Source of the DNA: Arthrobacter sp. RIT-PI-e
Lineage (GTDB): Bacteria; Actinomycetota; Actinomycetes; Actinomycetales; Micrococcaceae
Length of the DNA stretch: 64,000 bases
Direction of reading: 5' to 3'
Assembly (NCBI RefSeq): GCF_001187915.1
Contig: NZ_LGIU01000042.1
Coordinates: forward strand, 49,171 to 113,170
The notes under the pieces are model-generated. The model saw nothing but the letters and a program-made list of their open reading frames with translations, was not told the origin of the DNA and searched no databases. The position numbers and the translations under genes are program-made. Positions within the stretch are counted from its first letter, which is position 1. Each line of letters starts with the position of its first letter. Shown in pieces: positions 15,177-23,520 of this stretch.

Positions 15177-16205
15177 TTACACCGTCGGCGCCGCGGCGGG
15201 GACGTCGGCGGAAGTGGGCAGTACTTCCCGCAGGAGGTCGTCGAGCGTGATGACGCCGAGGAGCCGCCCGTCGTCGACGACGGTGGCGAGTTGCACACGT
15301 GCCTGGCGCATGCGCGTCAGGGCGTCGTACGCAGCGACATCGGGGGTCACCGTGAAGGCCGTCCGGGCGACGTCGATCGCCGGCGTCGTCGCGCTCGCGC
15401 CGAGGGTGTCGCGAACATGGATGACCCGGGAGTCCGCCCCCGTACCCACGAGGATCCGCAGGTGTCCGGACGAGACCGCGGCGGCCTGCACGTCGGCCAT
15501 GCTCGCCGTACCGGGCACCGAGGTCGGTGTGCGGTCGGTCTGCACGATGTCGCCGATGGTGAGCGTGGCCAGGGAGATGGTGCGGACGATCGGCTCGGAG
15601 TACTGGACGTCTAGGGTACCCGCTGCGCGCGAATGGGCCACGAGTTCCCGGATGGTGTCGGCATCCTGCCCACCGGCAGCGGCCTTGTCCACGGGTTCGA
15701 CCCCCGAGGCCTTCACCAGCCTGTTCGCGATGTGGTTGATCCACAGCAGGAACGGCCGCAGCGGCCAGGTGAGGCCACGCGCGGCGAGGCCTGTCGCTTT
15801 CGCGGCGACCTCCGGGTGCGCGATGGCCCACGATTTCGGCGCCATCTCCCCGATGACCAGGTGCAGGAACGTGACCACGATCAGAGCGAGCATGAACGCG
15901 ATGACACCCGAGAGCACCTCGGGCAGACCCCACTGCACGAACACCGGCGACAACGCGTAGTCGATCGCCGGCTTGGTGACCGCGCCCAGGAGGAACGTGC
16001 ACGCTGTGATTCCCAGCTGCGCGAACGCGAGCATGACCGTCAGCTCGTTCATCCCGCGCAGTGCCGCTCGGGCGGAGGCGCTGTGCTCGGCCTCCTCCTC
16101 GAGCCGGTGCCGCCGGGCAGCGAGGAGCGCGAACTCCACGATCACGAAGAACGCACTGGCCACGATGAGGACCGTGGTGATGATGGTGACGCTCACCCAG
16201 CTCAT
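15177..16205 (-). CDS. CNNM/DUF21 membrane protein with CBS domains (hemolysin family)
   Basis: 342 aa. An N-terminal DUF21/CNNM membrane domain of four helices (residues 1-170, with VEFALLAARRHRLEEEAE and LVIGEMAPKSWAIAHPE, the conserved GE-x-x-P-K motif) is followed by a pair of CBS motifs (about 215-330, ATVVDDGRLLGVITLDDLL). It lacks the C-terminal CorC_HlyC domain that its upstream partner has. The ATG overlaps the upstream stop as ATGA, indicating coupling. The family acts in Mg2+/Co2+ handling; the two unequal paralogues may form a heteromer. Confidence 0.9.
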   Translation of the reverse strand: MSWVSVTIITTVLIVASAFFVIVEFALLAARRHRLEEEAEHSASARAALRGMNELTVMLAFAQLGITACTFLLGAVTKPAIDYALSPVFVQWGLPEVLSGVIAFMLALIVVTFLHLVIGEMAPKSWAIAHPEVAAKATGLAARGLTWPLRPFLLWINHIANRLVKASGVEPVDKAAAGGQDADTIRELVAHSRAAGTLDVQYSEPIVRTISLATLTIGDIVQTDRTPTSVPGTASMADVQAAAVSSGHLRILVGTGADSRVIHVRDTLGASATTPAIDVARTAFTVTPDVAAYDALTRMRQARVQLATVVDDGRLLGVITLDDLLREVLPTSADVPAAAPTV

Positions 16206-17617
16206 CGGCCCGCCTCCTGGGCTGCACCGGAGGCGAGGGCCACATCGGCGTCCCCGTCCGCTGCGTCGAGATCGCGTTCGTGCAGCTGGACGTCGAGCTT
16301 CGAGGGGATGTGACGGGCCACCTCGAGGACGCGGACATCGAGCCAGCGCTCCATGCGCAGCCCCTGCACCGTCTCGGCCGTTCTCTCGGGTAGATCGATG
16401 CGCACCAGCGAACCCTCCTGTGGCAGATCGCCGTGTTCACTGACGGTGAGGCCGGCGATCGTCTCGGCATCACCCCGCGGCAGGTCGTACCCGATGAGGC
16501 GCTCCACCTCGTCGAGGTGGATGTCACCCGGCAGCGTCCACTGCCCCTCCTCCGTGCCGACCAGCTCGTCGACGTCGACGTCGTGTTCGTCGGAGAGCTC
16601 GCCGATGACCTCCTCGGTGAGGTCCTCGATGGTGAGGATGCCGTCGAAGTTCCCGTACTCGTCAACGACGCAGGCCAGCTGGTTACGGGTTTGACGCATG
16701 CGATCCAGGGCGACCGGCAGCTGCATGGTGGTCGGCAGCACGACGGTCTCGCGCATCACGGTGGACACCGGGGCTTCGTCGTCATGGTTCCCGCTGAGCA
16801 GGGCGATCAGGTCGACGACGCCGACGGGGTTGTCCTCCTCGCCGATGACGGGGTACCTGGTGTGTCCGGACCCCATCAGCGCCCGCACCTCGCCGATGGT
16901 CGTCCCGGGTGAGACGGAGTCGATGCGGGAGCGGGGCACCATGGCGTGTTCGACGTCGCGCCGCGGGAAGTCGAGGATCCGGTCGATGATCATCGCGAGA
17001 TCGTCCGGGAGGTCACCGCTCGAGCGGGACTCCTCGATGATGGCCTCGAGGTCGCGTGCCGTGGCGCTCTCGTCGACGTCCTCGAGCGGTTCGATGCGCA
17101 GCAGCCGCAGCAGGGCGTTGGCGGCCATGTCGAACACCGTGATCAGCCAGCCGAACGCCAGCAGGTAGATCCGGGTGGGCATCGCGAGCGCCCGGGCCAG
17201 CCGTTCGGGACTGGCGATGGCCAGGTTCTTCGGGTACAGCTCACCGAAGATCATGGTCACGATCGTGGCGAGGAGCAGGGCTCCGACGGTCCCGATCAGT
17301 ACCGACACCACGGGGTCGATCCCGATCCCGCCGAGCAGGGTGCCGATCGATTCACCGATCAGGGGCTCGGCCACGTAGCCGATCAGCAGACCGGTCACCG
17401 TGATGCCGAGCTGGGCACCCGACAGCATGAAGGACGTCCGCTTCGTGATCGCGAGCACCCGCTTGGCCTGGGCGTCACCCTTCTCCGCCAGGGCCGCCAT
17501 GCGCGAGCGGTCCACGGACATGTAGGCGAATTCCTGCGCCACGAAGAATCCGCAGGCCACGATGATCGCCAGCGTGACGATGATACCGACGAGCAGTGTG
17601 AGAACCGCGCCGATCAT
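16202..17617 (-). CDS. CNNM/CorC-type transporter or regulator (hemolysin family)
   Basis: 471 aa: DUF21/CNNM transmembrane domain (residues 1-195; FFVAQEFAYMSVDRSRMAAL, IFGELYPKNLAIASPERLAR with the G-E-x-x-P-K motif), two CBS motifs (about 210-340; RYPVIGEEDNPVGVVDLIAL, ACVVDEYGNFDGILTIEDL) and a C-terminal CorC_HlyC domain (about 355-440; TLPGDIHLDEVERLIGYDLP). Members move or sense Mg2+ and other divalent ions. It is first of two genes and is preceded by a leader in which the ribosome site is held in a stem, so translation is likely regulated. Confidence 0.92.
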   Translation of the reverse strand: MIGAVLTLLVGIIVTLAIIVACGFFVAQEFAYMSVDRSRMAALAEKGDAQAKRVLAITKRTSFMLSGAQLGITVTGLLIGYVAEPLIGESIGTLLGGIGIDPVVSVLIGTVGALLLATIVTMIFGELYPKNLAIASPERLARALAMPTRIYLLAFGWLITVFDMAANALLRLLRIEPLEDVDESATARDLEAIIEESRSSGDLPDDLAMIIDRILDFPRRDVEHAMVPRSRIDSVSPGTTIGEVRALMGSGHTRYPVIGEEDNPVGVVDLIALLSGNHDDEAPVSTVMRETVVLPTTMQLPVALDRMRQTRNQLACVVDEYGNFDGILTIEDLTEEVIGELSDEHDVDVDELVGTEEGQWTLPGDIHLDEVERLIGYDLPRGDAETIAGLTVSEHGDLPQEGSLVRIDLPERTAETVQGLRMERWLDVRVLEVARHIPSKLDVQLHERDLDAADGDADVALASGAAQEAGR

Positions 17618-17685
17618 TCTGTTTCACCCCCTCGAACAACGAAGGGGCCGGTAGATCGACCCTCCTGGTCGGGGGAAACAGAACG
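17615..17685 (-). promoter_or_regulatory. Structured 5' leader with sequestered ribosome site
   Basis: On the minus strand TTCTGTTTCCCCCG (about 17684-17671) pairs with CGAGGGGGTGAAACAGAA (17634-17617), covering the GAGGGGG ribosome site and the start codon: nine pairs, one bulge, five more. The same GAGGGG can alternatively pair with CCCCTTCG a few bases upstream in a tight hairpin, and GACC-N5-GGTC forms a small hairpin in between. The mutually exclusive pairings resemble a translational switch. I do not recognise a known riboswitch consensus. Confidence 0.5.
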
Positions 17686-17783
17686 ATGGCTCACAGTGGC
17701 TCTTTCTTGTGGGTCAGGGTAGTTCGACCCATCTTACCCGGAGCACACGATCACCGCCCGGGACATCGGGCGGCCGAAGGAGC

Positions 17784-17822
17784 ACGTGCTCCCCCACCCG
17801 TTCACCGGGAGGGGGAGCACGT
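17784..17822 (-). terminator. Intrinsic terminator of the MMPL gene
   Basis: ACGTGCTCCCCC (17784-17795) and GGGGGAGCACGT (17811-17822) form a perfect 12-bp stem, seven bases beyond the MMPL stop at 17829. Confidence 0.8.
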
Positions 17823-17828
17823 CCGGCA

Positions 17829-20309
17829 TCACTGTACCGGTGGGTGTTCGCGTTCCAGGGCGGCGCCCTCGACGTCGACATTCGGGAGGATCCGCTCGAG
17901 CCAGCCCGGGACCCACCAGGCATGGCGTCCGATCAGGTGCATTAGGGCGGGTACGACGAGCATCCTGATGATGAACGCGTCGACGAGGACGCCGAAGGCG
18001 AGGCCGAAGCCGACGGCCCGGATGATCGTGGAGTGGGCGAAGATGAACCCGCTGAAGACCGAGACCATGATCAGCGCCGCCGCCGTGACCACGGAGCGCC
18101 CGGCCCGGAAGCCCTGCATGACCGCGAGGCGGGCCGGGGACCCGTGGACGAACGCCTCACGCATCCCTGCGGTGAGGAACAGCTGGTAGTCCATGGCGAG
18201 GCCGAAGAGGATCCCGACCAGGATGACCGGCAGGAAGCTCAGGATGGGCCCCGGGTCGTGGATGCCGAAGAGCCCGCCGAGCCAGCCCCACTGGAACACC
18301 GCGGTGAGCGCTCCGTAGGTGGCGATGAGGGACAGGATGAACCCGGCGGTCGCGATCAGCGGTACGAGGAGCGACCGGAAGACGACCACCATGATGAGGA
18401 AGGACAGGCCGACGACGACGCCCACGTACAGCGGGAGGACGTCGGCGAGGTTCCCGGAGATGTCGATGTTCGTGGCTGCCTGGCCCGCCACACCGAGCGT
18501 CGACCCGTCCGGTGCCGGCAGGTCCCGGAGGCTGCGGACGAGGTCCTCGGTCGAGGCGTCGTTCGGGCCTCCGTCGGGGATGACCTGGAATGCGGTCAGG
18601 ATGTTGTCGTCGGACACGGCGATCGGGGCCACGGCGGAGACGTCGTCCTGGTTCGCGATCGAGCGGGCGGTGTCGAGCTGCTCCGCCTGGACGTCGTCGT
18701 CGGAGATCCCCTCGGGGAGGTGAGCCGTGACGAGCAGGGTGCCGTTGACGCCGTCCCCGAACTCCTCCGAGGTGATCTGGTGCGCCCGGTACTGGGTGGA
18801 GTCCTCGGGCTCCGAGGAGCCGTCGGGCAGGCCGAGCCGCATCGACAGTGCGGGTGCGGCGACCAGCAGCAGCACGGCGGCTCCGGCGACCACGCTGATG
18901 ACGGCGCGGCCGGTGCGCATGGAGGTGATCTGCTTCTCGACGCGGTGCTGCGGAGGGCGCCCGCGGTGGGCGCGTTCCTTCTTGGACAGGACGCGGAGTT
19001 TCGCGAGTCCGAGCATCGCCGGGGTCAGGGTGATGGCCACGAGGACCGCGACGGCGACACTCACGGCGCCGACGGTGCCCATGAGACCGAGGAACGGGAC
19101 GCCGGTGATGTTCAGGGCCAGCAGGGCGACGACGACGGTGCTCCCGGCGAACACCACCGCGTTGCCGGCGGTACCGTTCGCGAGCCCGATGGACTCCTGC
19201 AGCTCCGTTCCCGCGATGAGCTGCTTGCGGTGACGGTTGAGGATGAACAGGGAGTAGTCGATACCGACGGCGAGCCCGAGCATGAGCCCGAGGACCGGGG
19301 TGACCGATGCCATCTCCACGGCACCGGAGAACGCGAGCGCCGCCGTCAGGGCGACGCCGATACCCACGATCGCGCTCACCAGCGGCAGCGTCGCGGCCAG
19401 GGCGGTACCGAGCATCACGAACAGGACGATGGCGGCGATGATCAGACCGATGGCCTCGCCGGGTCCGAAGATGCTGGGGGTGGCCTGGGCGAGGGAGTTC
19501 GCGAACTCGACGTCCACGCCGTCGATGGGACGCTCCGAGACGTAGTCGATGACCCCTTCACGGGTCTCGTTGCTCAGGGCGAGCTGCGGCACGTCGAAGC
19601 TGACGTTGACGATCGCCGTCGTGCCGTCGTCGGACACGGAGCCGATGTTCTCCGCGAACGAGAAGAGCTCGGCGCCGTCCTCGAGCTGCTGGGTCTGCTC
19701 GTCGAGCTCCGTACGCCCGGCGTCGAGGGTCTCCTGCTGCGTCTCGAGCTCGGCCGCCTGGGCGTCGAGCTGGGCCTGCTGGGAGGCGATGGCCACTGCG
19801 GCGGCTCCGGTCGCACCATTCCGCGAGCGGTCCAGCTGGGCCTGCGCCGCCTCGAGCTGATCCGATCCTGCGTCGAGCTGCGCCTGCCCGGACTCGAGTT
19901 CTTCACGGGCGGAATCGAGCTGCTCGCGGCCGTCGGTCAGCATGTTCGCCTGCTCGGCGAGCTGAGCCTCGGTGGCGAACGGGTCGACGACGGCCGAGAC
20001 GTCCTGCAGGTCGCCGGCGTCGGCGACGAGGTCCGCGACGGCGTCCTTCTGCTCCTGCGTGAAGGGCTCGCCGTCGGTGGTCTGCAGCACCACAGCTCCG
20101 GCCCCGCCGCTGAGGTCCGGCAGCTTCTCCGCCAGCTCGTCGGTGACCTTCGCGGCCTCCGTGCCCGGGATGTCGAAGCTGGAGGCCAGTGCACCACCGA
20201 AGGTCAGGAAGGACGTGACGGCCAGGGCGAGGATGGCCGCCCACGCCCCGAGGGTCCGCCAGGCATGCGCGGCGGTCCACGAACCGAGGCGATAGAGGAA
20301 CAGAGCCAT
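17829..20309 (-). CDS. MMPL/RND-family transporter with coiled-coil periplasmic insert
   Basis: 826 aa, about twelve transmembrane helices in two halves. The first extracytoplasmic loop (residues about 45-250) contains a heptad-rich stretch (ELESGQAQLDAGSDQLEAAQ) predicted as coiled coil, as in YdfJ-type RND proteins. Helices 4-6 hold GLAVGIDYSLFILNRHRKQL, the conserved G-x-x-x-D-Y proton-relay motif; the second half has FGLAMDYQLFLTAGMREAFV. ATG 20309 has AAGGA six bases upstream. Divergent from a TetR repressor with a 25-bp palindrome between them, so drug- or lipid-induced export is likely. Confidence 0.92.
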   Translation of the reverse strand: MALFLYRLGSWTAAHAWRTLGAWAAILALAVTSFLTFGGALASSFDIPGTEAAKVTDELAEKLPDLSGGAGAVVLQTTDGEPFTQEQKDAVADLVADAGDLQDVSAVVDPFATEAQLAEQANMLTDGREQLDSAREELESGQAQLDAGSDQLEAAQAQLDRSRNGATGAAAVAIASQQAQLDAQAAELETQQETLDAGRTELDEQTQQLEDGAELFSFAENIGSVSDDGTTAIVNVSFDVPQLALSNETREGVIDYVSERPIDGVDVEFANSLAQATPSIFGPGEAIGLIIAAIVLFVMLGTALAATLPLVSAIVGIGVALTAALAFSGAVEMASVTPVLGLMLGLAVGIDYSLFILNRHRKQLIAGTELQESIGLANGTAGNAVVFAGSTVVVALLALNITGVPFLGLMGTVGAVSVAVAVLVAITLTPAMLGLAKLRVLSKKERAHRGRPPQHRVEKQITSMRTGRAVISVVAGAAVLLLVAAPALSMRLGLPDGSSEPEDSTQYRAHQITSEEFGDGVNGTLLVTAHLPEGISDDDVQAEQLDTARSIANQDDVSAVAPIAVSDDNILTAFQVIPDGGPNDASTEDLVRSLRDLPAPDGSTLGVAGQAATNIDISGNLADVLPLYVGVVVGLSFLIMVVVFRSLLVPLIATAGFILSLIATYGALTAVFQWGWLGGLFGIHDPGPILSFLPVILVGILFGLAMDYQLFLTAGMREAFVHGSPARLAVMQGFRAGRSVVTAAALIMVSVFSGFIFAHSTIIRAVGFGLAFGVLVDAFIIRMLVVPALMHLIGRHAWWVPGWLERILPNVDVEGAALEREHPPVQ

Positions 20310-20341
20310 GAGCCATCCTTGCTTCGAGTGATACCTACACT

Positions 20342-20366
20342 CAGACGATACGTGGCGTCTCGTCTG
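20342..20366. promoter_or_regulatory. TetR operator in the MMPL/tetR divergent promoter
   Basis: A 25-bp near-perfect palindrome with outer arms CAGACGA and TCGTCTG and inner ACG/CGT, one mismatch per arm, centred between the two divergent start codons (20309 and 20389). It fits the size of a TetR-family site and is the expected target of the adjacent regulator. Confidence 0.7.
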
Positions 20367-20388
20367 TTGATCGAATTACGCTGGTGTG

Positions 20389-21018
20389 ATGTTGACCAAC
20401 CATCGCGCCGGCGCCCAGCGCAGCGAGGCAGCGCGGGTTGCCATCCTCACCGCTGCTGCGACCCTCTTCACCACCAGCGGGTACGAGCGCCTGACGATGG
20501 AGGGCATCGCATCCGCCGCGAAGGTGGGGAAGCAGACGATCTACCGGTGGTGGCCCTCGAAGAGCGCCCTGATCGCCGAGTGCCTCGCCAACGGATATCT
20601 TCTCCCCAACGACCGCCTGGACCCACCCGCGGCCGCGCACGTGGTCGAGGACATCAGCTCCTGGTACGCCGGACTTGCAGCATACTTCCAGTCGGAGACC
20701 GACAGCCGGTTGTTCCTCTCCCTCATCTCCGCGGCCGCCGGTGACGCCGGCGTCGCCGAGCACTTCGATGCCCGCTTCGGCGGCGGCCACACGATCGAGG
20801 CCCGGCTCCGGCAGGGCGTCGACGCCGGCGAGCTGCAGCCGACGGTGCCGATGAACCAGGTGGCCGACATCCTCATCGGCACCCTGGTGCTCCGGGTGCT
20901 CGCGCGCTCCACGACCGATGCGAAGGAGGCGGCCGAGGTGGTGCGCATGGTGCTCTCCCCCTTCACCACGGAACCCACGGAACCGGAGGAACCGGAGGAA
21001 CCGGAGGAACCGACCTGA
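20389..21018 (+). CDS. TetR-family repressor
   Basis: 209 aa. Typical TetR HTH in residues about 12-60 (RVAILTAAATLFTTSGYERL, MEGIASAAKVGKQTIYRWWP), followed by an all-helical ligand domain of the TetR_C_16/33 type. The tail has a 9-bp repeat giving EPEEPEEPEEPT, prone to length variation. Divergently transcribed from the MMPL transporter and separated by a palindromic operator; it probably represses both. ATG 20386 is three bases earlier and also possible. Confidence 0.9.
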   Translation: MLTNHRAGAQRSEAARVAILTAAATLFTTSGYERLTMEGIASAAKVGKQTIYRWWPSKSALIAECLANGYLLPNDRLDPPAAAHVVEDISSWYAGLAAYFQSETDSRLFLSLISAAAGDAGVAEHFDARFGGGHTIEARLRQGVDAGELQPTVPMNQVADILIGTLVLRVLARSTTDAKEAAEVVRMVLSPFTTEPTEPEEPEEPEEPT

Positions 21019-21072
21019 CACGGGGTCGGGACCGTTCCGTCGGTTCCTCCGAGGATGCCGGTGCCGGCATCG

Positions 21073-22590
21073 TCAGTCGTGTGCGCTCCCGGCGATCGAG
21101 AGGTCGTCGCCCCCCGCGGACTCCGCGTCCTGCCGGCGCCTGCGGTAGGACGGCGCGGCGAGGGCGGCCAGGAGTGCCAGCACCCCGATCCCGGCGGAGA
21201 CCCAGAAGCCCGTGGTGAAGGCCTCGTCCGTCGGTGCGCCCTGAGCGGTGGTGTTCGACGAGATGAGCGCCGCGATGACCGCCGTGCCGATGCTGCTGCC
21301 GATGGTGCGGAGCACGGTGTTGGCGCTGATGGCCTCACCGGTCTGTGCCGCCGGGACGCTCTCCACGATCGCGTTCGACGTGGCGGCCAGCGCCATGCCG
21401 ATCCCGACACCGGTGAGGATCCCCGAGAGGATGATCTGCCAGCTCTCCGAGTGGCTGATCGCCGGGATGAGGAAGGCCGCGATGACGGCGACGCCGCCGA
21501 GGATCATCGGGACCTTGGGGCCGATCCTGCGGATGAGGATCCCGGCCACGACCCCGGAGATGACCATCGCCACGACGGTGGGCAGCAGGTAGAGCCCCGC
21601 CTCGCTGACGGACTTGCCGAAGCCGTATCCCAGGGCGCTCGGGAGCTGGAGGAGCGGGGGCACCAGGACGAAGGTGCCGAACATGGCGAAGCCGAAGACC
21701 AGGGCCACGACGGGCGCCGTCCAGACCCCGCGGTGGCGGAAGAGCCGCAGATCGATCAGCGGGTCGGTGACCCGGAGCTCGACGAGCACGAACCCGACAA
21801 GCGTCAGGGCCCCGCCGACGAGCAGGCCGATGGTCCGCCCGTCAGCCCATCCCCAGGTCTGGCCCTCACTGATGGCCAGGAGCAGGGCCACCAGGCTGAC
21901 GGAGAGGATCCCGGTGCCGAGCATGTCGAGGCGTCCGGGTGTGCGGACGGGGGACTCGGGCATGCCGAAGATGGCACCGAGGAGCGCGATCAGCACCAGG
22001 ACGGCGGGAAGCCAGAACAGCCAGTGCCAGGACAGGTGCTCCACGATGGGGCCGGCGGCCACGATCCCCACCCCGGCGCCGATGCCGAAGATCGCCGAGA
22101 GCAGCCCGATGGTCACGCTCACCCGCTCCTGCGGGAGCTCGTCACGGACGATGCCGATGGACAGCGGCATCACCGCGCCCGCCGCACCCTGGAGGATGCG
22201 GGCGATGATCAGCACGGTGAGGTTGGGGGCGAGTGCCGCCAGGACGGTACCCACCAGCAGCAGGGCGAGCACGATGATGAGCACCTTGCGCTTACCGACC
22301 ATGTCACCGAGCCGACCGAGGATCGGGGTGAGCACGGCCGCGGAGAGCAGGTAGGCGGTCAGGACCCAGCTCACGGCGCTGGTGGCCACGCCGAGATCCT
22401 GGCCGATGGTGCCCAGGGCTGGAGCGACGAGTGACTGCAGGACGGCGAAGGACAACCCACCCAGCGCCAGATACGCGATGAGGGCGCCGCCCCGGGAGGA
22501 CTTCGCCGAGTGGCGGGGGCCGCCCGACCCCCCGGTCTCCCTGCTCACCGGTACGGATCCGGTTGCTGGATGGTGCATGGTGGTGGACAT
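21073..22590 (-). CDS. DHA2-family MFS drug transporter (EmrB/QacA type)
   Basis: 505 aa, 14 hydrophobic segments. Motif A after helix 2 (GRLGDMVGKRKVLIIVLALL), motif C-like AAIFGIGAGVGIVAAGPIVE and the motif D region SAVSWVLTAYLLSAAVLTPI place it in the 14-helix drug:H+ antiporter subfamily. The start ATG 22590 has GGGAG upstream. Divergent from a TetR-family gene. Likely exports hydrophobic toxic compounds. The long frames on the opposite strand here are shadows. Confidence 0.92.
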   Translation of the reverse strand: MSTTMHHPATGSVPVSRETGGSGGPRHSAKSSRGGALIAYLALGGLSFAVLQSLVAPALGTIGQDLGVATSAVSWVLTAYLLSAAVLTPILGRLGDMVGKRKVLIIVLALLLVGTVLAALAPNLTVLIIARILQGAAGAVMPLSIGIVRDELPQERVSVTIGLLSAIFGIGAGVGIVAAGPIVEHLSWHWLFWLPAVLVLIALLGAIFGMPESPVRTPGRLDMLGTGILSVSLVALLLAISEGQTWGWADGRTIGLLVGGALTLVGFVLVELRVTDPLIDLRLFRHRGVWTAPVVALVFGFAMFGTFVLVPPLLQLPSALGYGFGKSVSEAGLYLLPTVVAMVISGVVAGILIRRIGPKVPMILGGVAVIAAFLIPAISHSESWQIILSGILTGVGIGMALAATSNAIVESVPAAQTGEAISANTVLRTIGSSIGTAVIAALISSNTTAQGAPTDEAFTTGFWVSAGIGVLALLAALAAPSYRRRRQDAESAGGDDLSIAGSAHD

Positions 22591-22653
22591 GGCGCTCCCT
22601 ATGTAAACAGGCGATGACTTATTCAGAGTATAGAGTCGTCAGCAGGGAAATCA

Positions 22654-22664
22654 TCAACTGTTGA
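22654..22664. promoter_or_regulatory. Possible TetR operator TCAAC-T-GTTGA
   Basis: A perfect 11-bp palindrome in the 113-bp divergent promoter between the MFS exporter and the TetR gene. Short, so only suggestive; no second copy seen. Confidence 0.35.
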
Positions 22665-22703
22665 CTTATGGTCCACGTCACCTGGAAGCGAGGTCGGAAG
22701 GTC

Positions 22704-23366
22704 ATGACCGACAGGACTGCAGCACCGCCCGGATCGACCGGGTGCGACGCCGCCGCCCCAGCGGATCCCGTCCGGTCCGGTCGGGATGCCGTCCGCACGC
22801 GCGGCGCCCTGGTGCGGGCGGCTCGCCGACGGTTCGCCACGGACGGGTACCGGGCGACGACGGTGCGTCGGATCGCCTCCGACGTCGGCGTCAACGTGGC
22901 ACTGATCGGCCGGTACTTCGGGTCGAAGGAGGGGCTCTTCGAGGCGTGCATGAACCGTACCGCGGAGGAGCTGGGGACCGGCGGCCCGGCCCGGTCGAGC
23001 GCTGCCGAGGGGATCGACGGGACCATCGGGCGCCTGATCGCCCATGTGGTGGAAGCACCGAACGCCGATGATCCGCTCCAGCTCCTGCTGCTGCTGCGCT
23101 CGTCCGGGGACGAGAACGCCGACGCCATCCGGCGTCGGACCCTCCAGACCTTCACGGAGCGGCTGGCGGCGTCGGCCGGCTGGGACGCAGCCGATCCGGC
23201 GACGGCGGGACTGCTGCTGCGCGCCCAGATCGCCATCGCGACGATGCTCGGGCTGGTGATGCTGCGCACCTCGGTCGGCGCGCAACCGGCGGCATCCGCG
23301 ACCATCGGCGATCTCGAGGAACCGCTCGGTGACCTCCTCAGGGGCCTTCTGGCACCCGACTCCTGA
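22704..23366 (+). CDS. TetR-family regulator
   Basis: 220 aa from ATG 22704 (GGAAGG just upstream); the frame is open to 22668. HTH in residues about 25-75: RGALVRAARRRFATDGYRAT, VRRIASDVGVNVALIGRYFG, SKEGLFEACM, a classic TetR recognition helix (N-V-A-L-I-x-R-Y-F). The C-terminal domain is of the TetR_C_17 type common in actinobacteria. Likely represses the divergent MFS exporter. Its 3' end overlaps a possible small gene on the other strand. Confidence 0.9.
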   Translation: MTDRTAAPPGSTGCDAAAPADPVRSGRDAVRTRGALVRAARRRFATDGYRATTVRRIASDVGVNVALIGRYFGSKEGLFEACMNRTAEELGTGGPARSSAAEGIDGTIGRLIAHVVEAPNADDPLQLLLLLRSSGDENADAIRRRTLQTFTERLAASAGWDAADPATAGLLLRAQIAIATMLGLVMLRTSVGAQPAASATIGDLEEPLGDLLRGLLAPDS

Positions 23367-23520
23367 CCTCCCGGGCCTCCATCCGCTCGATCGGCGCAGC
23401 GGAGAGGCGGATCCCCGGACAGTGGGAAGAGCCCTCGAACCGGACGATCGTGCCCTCGCCGTCGGGGAACACCCGCACCAGGCGGGCGGAGCGGTCCCGG
23501 GAGGCGGCTCGCCTAGGCAT
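23338..23520 (-). CDS. Possible small protein at the end of the ini-like operon
   Basis: 60 aa, MPRRAASRDRSARLVRVFPD through VRFEGSSHCPGIRLSAAPIE to RVPEGP. The ATG at 23520 overlaps the stop of the IniC-like gene by eight bases, as expected for translational coupling. Its 3' end overlaps the tetR gene on the opposite strand by 29 bp. The beta-like pattern (VRVFPDGEGTIVRFEGS) looks protein-like rather than random, but it is short and could be chance. Confidence 0.4.
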   Translation of the reverse strand: MPRRAASRDRSARLVRVFPDGEGTIVRFEGSSHCPGIRLSAAPIERMEAREVRSRVPEGP

